From CANJQH01 sp031368515 (lineage in GTDB: Bacteria; Chloroflexota; Anaerolineae; J036; Brachytrichaceae): a stretch of 5,655 nucleotides of DNA. Positions within the stretch are counted from its first letter, which is position 1; every line of letters begins with the position of its first letter. Where the stretch lies: NCBI GenBank assembly GCA_031368515.1, contig JANMNW010000321.1, positions 1 through 5,655 on the forward strand, written 5' to 3'. Below are positions 1 through 5,655 of this stretch, one piece after another. The notes beneath the pieces were generated by a model. The model was given only the letters and a program-made list of their open reading frames with translations. It made no database searches and was not told where the DNA came from. Made by a program: the position numbers and the translations under genes.

Positions 1-93
1 TTACCTCCGCCGGTCTCCTGGCGCTTACCAATTGCTCCGTCAATCGAGCGGCTCGTGCCGCTCTTTCCACATGACATTTCTTTTGGCTACTGA
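1..93 (+). other. Frame-disrupted upstream edge of the same gene
   Basis: The main frame meets a TGA at 91-93, directly before a perfectly normal repeat (SNNSGAIYSAG). Upstream, the third frame (from position 3) reads TSAGLLALTNCSV, which resembles a beta-helix coil, until a TGA at 72-74. The second frame reads through 71-97 and would join the downstream repeat as T-D-L-S-N-N-S if one base were added near 97. The stretch at about 71-105 is also visibly AT-richer than the rest. The simplest reading is that the coding sequence continues upstream but is broken by indels, either sequencing or assembly error at a contig edge or a true frameshift. No promoter, ribosome binding site or signal peptide is seen here. 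Confidence 0.5.
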
Positions 94-780
94 CTTAGTA
101 ATAACAGCGGCGCAATCTACAGTGCTGGAGCTCTGACCGTATCACTCGGCACTTTCGTTAACAACACGTCCGGCGCAGGCGGCGCCATTCACAGCAGCGG
201 CACGCTGTCAGTGTCTGCTTCGACCTTCGAAGCCAATGACGGCGGCGCGCTGAGCAACGTAAACGGCACCGCGCAAGTGCATGGCAGCACGTTCAACGCA
301 CAGGGTTCCTATGGCATTTCCAGCGCAGGCGTGCTTACCGTCGCCAACAGCACGTTCAGCGGCAATGGCGCCAGCGGCATTGTCAAAGACCTGCCGGGCG
401 TGCTTTCAATTAGCGCCAGCACATTTGTCAGCAACAGCGGTGGCGCGATCTACAACCTGGGTGCGACAACCACCACCATCCTCGGCAGCCTGTTTACAAG
501 CAACACGGGCGAAACCGGCGCCGGAATCTACAACGGCGTGGGCGCATTGATCATCGACGACAGCCAATTTATCTCAAACACCGGCAGCGCCATTTATAAC
601 TCGTCGTTCAACCGCGTAAGCATCGCCAACAGCACGATCCACCGCAACACCGCCATCAACAATGGCGCCGGCGTTTACAACGCAGCCAATAGCCCGCTGT
701 CGATCACCGGAACGTTGATCCTGAGCAACAGCGCAGGCTTGGACGGGGGCGGTGTATACAACAGCCCGGGCAGCGCACTG
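94..780 (+). repeat. Tight-pitch beta-helix coil array (N-terminal part of the open frame)
   Basis: About eight to nine successive coils can be read, each with a G-A-I/L-x-N/S turn, a short strand such as LTV or LSI, and an FxxN ladder position: FVNN, FEAN, FSGN, FVSN, FTSN, FISN, then the variants IHRN and ILSN. One coil has FNAQ in place of FxxN. Coil lengths are mostly 21-24 residues, shorter than the 25-33 residues seen in the later modules. No cysteine and no CSLREA motif occurs here. Asn and Ser/Thr stacks inside such coils are typical of right-handed parallel beta-helices. The segment has no close nucleotide copy elsewhere in the window, unlike what follows. Confidence 0.75.
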
Positions 781-3700
781 ACGATCACCAATACGCAATT
801 CGCGGGCAACAGTGTTCTGCAGCGCGGCGGCGCCATCCTAAACAACGGCGCTTTGGCCGTGTCGGGCGCGCGCTTTGTGAGCAACACTTCCGGCTTCGAA
901 GGCGGCGCGATCTACAGTGAAAACGGCGCGCTCAACATCGGCAGTAGCGTTTTCATGAGCAACACCGCCGCCGGCTTCGGCGGCGCTCTCGAGGTGCGAA
1001 CGGCGCAGACTGCCACGATCGGCGCCAGCACATTCATCAGCAATAGCGCACTCAATTCAAACGGCGGTGCAATTCACAACATCGGCATTTCGGGCACGCT
1101 GCACGTGGTCAACAGCACATTTGCAAACAATAGTGTGCCCGGCATCGCCAGCGGCAAAGGTGGCGGCCTGTTCAACAGTGCCGGTCGCGTAATCATCGTC
1201 AACAGCACATTCAGCGGCAACACCTCGCCGGTCGGCGGCGCGATTGCGCAAGTCACCGGCACTACCAACACCACGCTCATGGTCGTCAACAGCATCGTCG
1301 TGGACGGCTGCGCGGGCGCCATCATCGACGGCGGGCACAACATCGATGGCGGCGTGAGCTGCGGCTTTTCAGCCGCCAACGTCTCGCGCAGCAGCACCGA
1401 TGCGCGCCTGCTGCCGCTGGCCGACAACGGCGGCACGACGCCCACATTTGCGCTCAGCACCACCAGCCCGGCCATCAATGCCGGCAACGACCTGCTGTGT
1501 CCAGCCACCGACCAGCGCGGCATCGCGCGGCCCGTCGGCGTGCACTGCGACATAGGCGCATATGAGCTGGTCAATATCCCTGCGCCCGGAAGCCCAACGC
1601 TCCATGTCAACACGCTGATCGACATCGATGATGACAGTTGCGACGCGGCCGGCCAAGGCTTCGGCAACCAGGGCTGTTCGCTGCGCGAAGCCATCGGCGC
1701 GGCGAATGCCATCACCGGCAGCGATGTCATCACATTTGACGTTGACGGCACTATCTCCTTGGTCGCCCCGTTGCCCCAGATCACCGGCACACTGTCTATT
1801 CTGGGAAACAACCGGGCAATCACAGTCAGCGGCTCTGCCGCTCAGCAGGTGTTCTCGGTGCCAAGCGGAGCCGCGCTGGCGTTGGATCTGATCACGATTG
1901 CAGATGGCTTTTCCGATGCGGGCGGCGCGGTTGAAAACGGCGGGGTGCTTACGGTGACCAATTCCGTGTTCGCTGGCAACGCAGCGCTATATCAAGGTGG
2001 TGCAATTCTGAACTTTGGCGCCCTGGTTGTCTCCCACACGCGCTTTGTCAGCAACACCTCCGGCTTTGAAGGCGGCGCGATCTACAGTGAAAACGGGGCG
2101 ATGTTGGTGGGCCGCAGCGTGTTCATCAGCAACACTGCATTGGGCAATGGCGGCGCGCTCGAAGCCCGAACGGCGCAGACGGTCACGATCGACGCGAGCA
2201 CGTTTGTCAGCAACACAAGTTTGACATCGCGCGGCGGTGCGATCCATAGCAACGGTATATCCGGCACGCTGCACGTGGTCAACAGCACATTTGCAAACAA
2301 TAGTGCGCCCGGCGTCGCCAGCGGCCAAGGCGACGGCCTGTTCAACAGCGCCGGTCGCGTAAATATCGTCAACAGCACATTTGGCGGCAACGCCTCGCCT
2401 GTCGGCAATGCCATCGCACAAGTCACCGAAACGCTGGTCGCCACAACCACGGTCGTCAAAAGCATCGTCGTGGACGGCTGCGCGGGCGCAATCGTCGACG
2501 GCGGGCACAACATCGATGGCGGCGTGAGCTGCGGCTTTTCAGCCGCCAACGTCTCACGCAGCAGCACCGATGCACGTCTGCTGCCGCTGGCCGACAATGG
2601 CGGCCCCACGCCCACCTTCGCCCTGAGCGAGACCAGCCCGGCCATCAACATGGCCGACAACGCCCTGTGCCCGGCAGACGACCAGCGCGGCGCGCCGCGC
2701 ACCTATGGCGGGCGCTGCGACATAGGCGCGTTCGAGCTGTCATATGGCCTGCCCGACATCAGCACCACGCTCACGGTCAACCAGTTGGGCGACAGCGACG
2801 ACGGCTACTGCGACGCCGCCGGCGCGGGATTTGGCAACCAGGGCTGCACGCTGCGTGAAGCCATCGATCAGGCCAACTACATCCCATACGACGATGTGAT
2901 TCGCTTTGGCGTCAGTGGCACCGTCACGCTGACTGCCGTGCTGCCCGACATCACCGGCACGCTCAGCATTCTGGGCAACGCCAACCCCATCACAGTCAGC
3001 GGCGCGCATTCGTTCACCGTATTTCGCGTGCCAACCGGCGCAGCGCTGGCGCTGCATGCAGTCACGATTGCGCACGGTAAGAACTTCGGCCTGGGCGGGG
3101 GAATTCAAAACGCAGGCACACTGACGGTCACCTACGCGCTGTTTAGCGGCAACAGCGCCGGGAATGGGGGTGCGATTGCCAATATCCTGTCGGCAAGCAC
3201 AACAGTGAGCAACAGCCGCTTCATCAGCAACAGCGCCGGCTACGGCGGCGGCGCAATCTTCAGCGACCAAGGCTCAGGCGTGCTCAGAGTGACCGGAAGC
3301 TTGTTCACCACCAACCACGCCTCTGTGACCGGCGGCGCGATCGAGATCAACAGCAGCGGCCAGGCGCTCATTGAGGCCAGCGCCTTCCTCAGCAACACCG
3401 CGCTCACACAAGGCGGCGCGGTCAACAGCTATCCAATTTCCGGCTCGCTTTATGTTGACGGCAGCACCTTCGCCTTCAACCGGGTGCTGACCCCGACGGC
3501 ATACAAGGCCGCCGGCGGCGGCATTGAAAGCTGGCGACCGTTGACGGTGACCAACAGCACCTTTCACGGAAACGCCAGCGGCATCACCGCGACCAACGGC
3601 ATCGCGGTGCTGACGTCCACCACCGTGCTGCTGCGAAACAGCATCATCGACGATGGCTGCGCGGGCGCCGGCACATTCATCGACAGCGGTACCAACCTTG

Positions 3701-5655
3701 ATCGTGGCACGAGCTGCGGCCTAAGTCTGGCCAACAACTCCTACAGCAACACCGATCCGCGCTTGATGCCGCCTGCCGACAACGGCGGGCCTACGCCGTC
3801 CATGGCGCTGAGCGACACTAGCCCGGCGGTCAACATGGGTGAGCGCGACTATTGCACTGGTTACGATCAGCGCGGCGCGACGCGTCCGTTTGGTCCATAT
3901 TGCGACATCGGCGCATACGAGTTGAGCTATATCGCGCCGCCGGTGGTGCCGCTGCTGCTGATCAGCACTCTCGACGACAGCGATGACGGCTTTTGCGACA
4001 TGCCCAATTACGGCTTTGGCAACCACGGCTGCACGCTGCGCGAAGCGATTCGCGCCGCCAACGTCTTGACCGGCGCCAACACCGCCTCATTCATCGTGAG
4101 CGGCACGATCACGCTGCGCGGCCCCACGCCGCCCATCAGCGACGCGCTCACGCTGTTGGGCGCGGGCAGCAGCATCACCGTCTCCGGCGCGGACACATTC
4201 AGGGTATTCATGGTGGGGTCTGGCGCCGCGCTGACGATGGACAGCATCACCATCACGAAGGGCTACGGCTGGCAATATGGCGGCGGCATCGAGAACTATG
4301 GCACGCTGACGGTCACACGCAGCGCGTTTATTGAGAACCGTTCCAACGGCGTGGGCGGCGCGATCACCAACTTGGGCTCGGCCACGATTATCGAAAGCCG
4401 CTTCACCGGCAACATGGCCATGGACAGGGGCGGCGCGATTCTCAACGCTGACGGACCGATCACCATCACGCGCAGCACGTTCGCATTTAACGCGGCTATC
4501 ATCGGCGGCGCGCTTGACATCCACACATCGCGCCTCGCCAAAATCGAGGCCAGCAGTTTCATCAGCAACATCGCCGGAACACTGGGCGGTGCCATCAACA
4601 GCGAGCCTGTGTTGGGTTCGATTGACGTCGTCAACAGCACGTTTGGCCACAACCGGGTGCTGAGTACCGGGCTAGACATGGCCGGCGGCGGCGGCATCGC
4701 CACAAACGGAGTGCTGACCGTGACCAACAGCACCTTTCACGCTAACACTGCGACGAACGGCGCCGGCGTGCTGGCGTCTCGTCCGGTGGCGCGCCTTGTG
4801 CTGCAGAACACCCTTGTGGATGATGGGTGCGCTGGCGGGGTCATCGATGGCGGCCACAACATCGACCGCGGCGCATCCTGCGCCTTTTTTGCCAGCCTGG
4901 GTTCGATGAGCAACACCGACCCCAAGCTGATGCCGTTGTTCACCGACCGCCTCGCGCTGGTCTTTCCAATCACAGACACCAGCCCCGCCATCAACACAGG
5001 CGATAACGCCGTCTGCGCGCCTTTCGATCAACGCGGAACGCCGCGGCCATACGGCGTTCGCTGCGACATCGGCGCCTATGAGTTGGGCTACCTGCCCCCG
5101 GTGCAGTCGAGCGATCTCACCGTCAACACACTGGCTGATTTCGACGATGGTTATTGCAGCGCGGCCGGAACCGGCATCGGCAATCAAGGCTGCAGCCTGC
5201 GCGAAGCGATGAACCACGCGCCAAACTACGGCCCGGCCGCGACCATCACCGTGGCCGTGACCGGCACGATCGCACTCGTCGAACCGCTGCCAACGGTCAC
5301 CGGCACGCTGAGCCTGCTTGGGGCCGGGCAACCGGTCACCGTCAGCGGCTCCAACCGGTTCACTGTGTTGAAAGTGGCCGACGGCGCGGCGCTGCGGCTC
5401 GACGCCATCACCATCGCCGACGGTTACTCGGCCGAACATGGCGGCGGCATCCAAAACGACGGCACATTGACCGTCACCAACGCCACATTCACACACAACC
5501 GCTCGCCGGAGAGCGGCCGTGGCGGCGGCGCCATCGTCACTCGCGGCGTGGCCGCGATTCTGGACAGCCGCTTCATCAGCAACAGCGCTGGCTACCGCGG
5601 TGGCGCGGTTTACGCCGAGGCCGGGCGGCTGAGCATCGCCAGCAGCGTGTTCGTC
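94..5655 (+). CDS. Giant modular beta-helix surface protein (CSLREA / Pmp-like repeats / choice-of-anchor Q), partial at both ends
   Basis: One frame stays open for 1,854 codons and runs off the window. Seen: four CSLREA-type motifs (C[S/T]LREA[I/M]) at residues 528, 918, 1313 and 1700 (residue 1 = codon at 94), about 30 FxxN coils with GGA[I/L/V] turns, and four D-Q-R-G ... C-D-I-G-A-[Y/F]-E endings. Known: these signatures mark secreted right-handed parallel beta-helix proteins, with FxxN/GGAI as in chlamydial Pmp repeats. CSLREA usually lies near the N-terminus and choice-of-anchor Q near the C-terminus; here they alternate four times. I count only 9 Lys and 2 Trp, and all 24 Cys sit between helices. 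No start is convincing: the first in-frame GTG is at 211 and the first ATG at 955, both inside repeats and without a signal peptide, so the N-terminus lies upstream. No sortase motif, autotransporter barrel or T9SS domain is visible, so the anchoring mode is unknown. Inferred role: extracellular adhesin or structural surface protein; a polysaccharide-active beta-helix is less likely because no catalytic motif is seen. Confidence 0.9.
781..1308 (+). repeat. Beta-helix coils of the first module (six FxxN coils)
   Basis: Six coils carry FAGN, FVSN, FMSN, FISN, FANN and FSGN in order, with GGAI/GGAL turns between them. This order and spacing match the coils at 1951-2478 codon for codon, so this is the upstream copy of a duplicated unit. 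It follows the tight-pitch array without a CSLREA domain in between. Either this module lost its N-terminal CSLREA part, or the tight array was inserted between that part and these coils. It ends where the N-S-I-V-V-D-G-C-A-G element opens the choice-of-anchor Q region. Confidence 0.8.
1309..1569 (+). other. Choice-of-anchor Q-type domain, copy 1
   Basis: The order is D-G-C-A-G, a G-H-N-I-D element, V-S-C-G-F, then S-T-D-A-R-L-L-P-L-A-D-N-G-G, the S-P-A-I-N core, D-Q-R-G and finally C-D-I-G-A-Y-E-L. This matches the choice-of-anchor Q pattern, where a D-x-G-G-x-T loop, S-P-A-I-D/N, D-Q-R-G and D-I-G-A-x-E are the hallmarks. Cysteine codons lie at 1309, 1360, 1498 and 1546, spaced as two likely disulfide pairs. 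The family name reflects its frequent place ahead of various C-terminal sorting signals. Here another CSLREA domain follows instead, so it acts as an internal cap between helices. Confidence 0.8.
1597..1743 (+). other. CSLREA-type domain, copy 1
   Basis: The domain opens with a strand (T-L-H-V-N-T-L) and an acidic cluster (D-I-D-D-D-S-C), then F-G-N-Q-G-C-S-L-R-E-A-I and an A-A-N-A helix end, and closes with the strand V-I-T-F-D-V. Cysteine codons are at 1639 and 1675. C-S-L-R-E-A-I is the literal family signature. It is an N-terminal capping region of many secreted beta-helix proteins, and its biochemical role is not established. It begins about ten codons after the preceding choice-of-anchor Q domain, linked by a short Pro-containing stretch. 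Confidence 0.88.
1744..2478 (+). repeat. Beta-strand cap and six beta-helix coils, module 1
   Basis: A strand-rich cap comes first: G-T-I-S-L, P-Q-I-T-G-T-L-S-I-L-G, I-T-V-S-G, then S-G-A-A-L-A-L-D. The cap recurs in all later modules. After it come six coils with FAGN, FVSN, FISN, FVSN, FANN and FGGN, separated by GGAI, GGAI, GGAL and GGAI turns. The coils from about 1951 are a close copy of those at 781-1308 at a constant 1,170-nt distance. No cysteine occurs in this stretch. Confidence 0.82.
2479..2739 (+). other. Choice-of-anchor Q-type domain, copy 2
   Basis: This has the same element order as copy 1: D-G-C-A-G, G-H-N-I-D-G-G-V-S-C, L-A-D-N-G-G-P-T-P-T-F-A-L, S-P-A-I-N, D-Q-R-G and C-D-I-G-A-F-E-L. 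Cysteine codons are at 2479, 2530, 2668 and 2716, each exactly 1,170 nt from its counterpart in copy 1. The first third is nearly identical to copy 1 at the DNA level, with 2495-2555 matching 1325-1385 base for base. The last third has diverged more. Confidence 0.82.
2767..2913 (+). other. CSLREA-type domain, copy 2
   Basis: The order is T-L-T-V-N, an acidic G-D-S-D-D-G-Y-C cluster, F-G-N-Q-G-C-T-L-R-E-A-I, and the strand V-I-R-F-G-V. Cysteine codons are at 2809 and 2845. The length is identical to copy 1. It has the C-T-L-R-E-A variant of the family signature. Confidence 0.88.
2914..3657 (+). repeat. Beta-strand cap and six beta-helix coils, module 2
   Basis: The cap (D-I-T-G-T-L-S-I-L-G, I-T-V-S-G, T-G-A-A-L-A-L) leads into G-G-G-I-Q-N-A-G-T-L-T-V and six coils with FSGN, FISN, FTTN, FLSN, FAFN and FHGN. 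Compared with module 1 the coils are clearly diverged, and the module is five codons longer overall. The last coil (T-V-T-N-S-T-F-H-G-N) shares a 22-nt identical stretch with the last coil of module 3. No cysteine occurs in this stretch. Confidence 0.8.
3658..3924 (+). other. Choice-of-anchor Q-type domain, copy 3
   Basis: It contains D-G-C-A-G-A-G, a T-N-L-D-R-G-T-S-C element, S-N-T-D-P-R-L-M-P, A-D-N-G-G-P-T-P, S-P-A-V-N, D-Q-R-G and C-D-I-G-A-Y-E-L. Cysteine codons are at 3658, 3715, 3853 and 3901. The first pair is two codons further apart than in the other copies because of a small insertion (G-T-F-I-D-S). All family hallmarks are kept. Confidence 0.8.
3952..4098 (+). other. CSLREA-type domain, copy 3
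   Basis: It opens with a hydrophobic, Pro-containing linker (V-V-P-L-L-L-I) in place of the usual T-L-T-V-N strand. Then come the acidic D-D-S-D-D-G-F-C cluster, F-G-N-H-G-C-T-L-R-E-A-I-R-A-A-N and the strand S-F-I-V. Cysteine codons are at 3994 and 4030. The domain length equals that of copies 1 and 2. Confidence 0.86.
4099..4827 (+). repeat. Beta-strand cap and six beta-helix coils, module 3
   Basis: The cap (G-T-I-T-L, L-T-L-L-G, S-I-T-V-S-G, S-G-A-A-L-T-M-D, S-I-T-I-T-K-G) leads into G-G-G-I-E-N-Y-G-T-L-T-V and six coils: FIEN, FTGN, FAFN, FISN, FGHN and FHAN. GGAI/GGAL turns occur throughout. The coils resemble module 2 more than module 1 in the final two positions, where an A-G-G-G-G-I loop precedes the last coil. 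No cysteine occurs in this stretch. Confidence 0.8.
4828..5085 (+). other. Choice-of-anchor Q-type domain, copy 4, with an altered loop
   Basis: It shows D-G-C-A-G-G, G-H-N-I-D-R-G-A-S-C, S-N-T-D-P-K-L-M-P, S-P-A-I-N-T-G-D-N, D-Q-R-G-T-P-R-P-Y-G and C-D-I-G-A-Y-E-L. Cysteine codons are at 4828, 4879, 5014 and 5062. The D-N-G-G-x-T-P-T loop kept in the other three copies is replaced at about 4936-4980 by an unrelated stretch (F-T-D-R-L-A-L-V-F-P-I-T-D), one residue shorter. The rest of the domain is intact. Confidence 0.78.
5113..5259 (+). other. CSLREA-type domain, copy 4
   Basis: The order is D-L-T-V-N-T-L, an acidic D-F-D-D-G-Y-C cluster, I-G-N-Q-G-C-S-L-R-E-A-M, then a strand T-I-T-V-A-V. 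Cysteine codons are at 5155 and 5191. This copy carries Met in place of Ile after the LREA core, and P-N-Y-G-P-A-A replaces the usual short helix end. The length is again unchanged. Confidence 0.87.
5260..5655 (+). repeat. Beta-strand cap and first beta-helix coils of module 4 (cut by window end)
   Basis: The cap (V-T-G-T-L-S-L-L-G, V-T-V-S-G, D-G-A-A-L-R-L-D, I-T-I-A-D-G) is followed by G-G-G-I-Q-N-D-G-T-L-T-V and coils with FTHN and FISN. A third coil (S-S-V-F-V) is cut at 5655. The second coil (S-R-F-I-S-N-S-A-G-Y) is nearly the same as in module 2, so this module most likely continues with about four more coils and a choice-of-anchor Q domain beyond the window. Confidence 0.78.

Larger units (their letters stand above)
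781..2913 (+). repeat. Tandem duplication, two units in a 1,170-nt register
   Basis: Bases about 781-1743 align to 1951-2913 at a constant offset of 1,170 with no net indel. Base-for-base identical blocks include 898-926 with 2068-2096, 1093-1135 with 2263-2305, and 1325-1385 with 2495-2555. Identity is patchy: highest from about 890 to 1440, and lower around the CSLREA junction. The all-in-frame offset and the shared silent positions indicate duplication of a whole 390-codon unit, rather than convergence on a shared motif. Confidence 0.85.

Noticed and set aside
71..136. Short ATG open frame (M-T-F-L-L-A-T-D-L) that might start a signal peptide
   Set aside because: It ends after 21 codons, has no charged n-region or ribosome binding site, and would need a frameshift to enter the repeat gene. 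It is better explained as part of the damaged edge.
281..550. Plus-strand ATG open frame of 89 codons in the second frame
   Set aside because: It overlaps the beta-helix coils in the first frame, which show continuous FxxN/GAI periodicity. It has no ribosome binding site and no recognisable product.
955..957. First in-frame ATG as gene start
   Set aside because: It is the Met of an FMSN coil in the middle of uninterrupted repeats. Conserved coils continue upstream to 94.
1074..1823. Long minus-strand open frame (249 codons)
   Set aside because: It lies wholly antisense to the repeat gene, and a sister frame with similar sequence recurs on the opposite strand of the duplicated unit (2082-2702). 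Its composition is what GC-rich antisense of repeats gives, with no recognisable domain.
1093..2305. Recurring short DNA words (such as gtcaacagcacatt) as a CRISPR or regulatory repeat array
   Set aside because: They are in frame, encode the N-S-T-F coil motif, vary silently, and lack uniform spacers.
781..2913. Template/variable repeat pair of a diversity-generating retroelement
   Set aside because: Differences between the copies are not concentrated at adenines and affect whole modules, and no reverse transcriptase gene is present in the window.
4672..5496. Long minus-strand open frame (274 codons)
   Set aside because: It spans a choice-of-anchor Q and a CSLREA domain on the plus strand that are clearly coding. 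Its translation shows no family motif and is biased as expected for a shadow frame.

Overview
The window is almost entirely one reading frame. From position 94 to the last base (5655) the first plus-strand frame runs for 1,854 codons without a stop. It reads as a secreted, low-complexity, Gly/Ala/Ser/Thr/Asn-rich adhesin-like protein. Neither a genuine N-terminus (no signal peptide, no plausible start) nor a C-terminus is present, so this is an internal slice of a larger gene. I see no RNA gene, mobile element, CRISPR array, promoter or terminator, and no second gene. Open frames on the minus strand and in the other plus frames are GC-rich shadows of this gene.

Layout: (i) 1-93, a damaged edge where the frame is broken; (ii) 94-780, a run of tightly spaced beta-helix coils; (iii) about 781-1569, a second run of six FxxN coils closing with a choice-of-anchor Q-type domain; (iv) three complete modules and one cut module, each made of a CSLREA-type domain, a beta-strand cap, six coils carrying the Pmp-like FxxN / GGA[I/L/V] signature, and a choice-of-anchor Q-type domain. 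The CSLREA cysteines lie at 1675, 2845, 4030 and 5191, so the module period is 390, 395 and 387 codons. The tail of the first region and the next module are close copies in an indel-free 1,170-nt register, which points to fairly recent tandem duplication.

All 24 cysteines of the open frame fall in four groups of six, always in the junction between two beta-helices and never in the coils. This suggests a string of beta-helical rods joined by disulfide-stabilised junctions, exposed outside the cytoplasm. The ligand or function cannot be read from the sequence.

Organism: a GC-rich bacterium. Proteins joining CSLREA, Pmp-like repeats and choice-of-anchor Q are familiar from Chloroflexota (for example Anaerolineae) and several other environmental phyla. 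Chloroflexota is my best guess, held weakly, because no phylogenetic marker is present.
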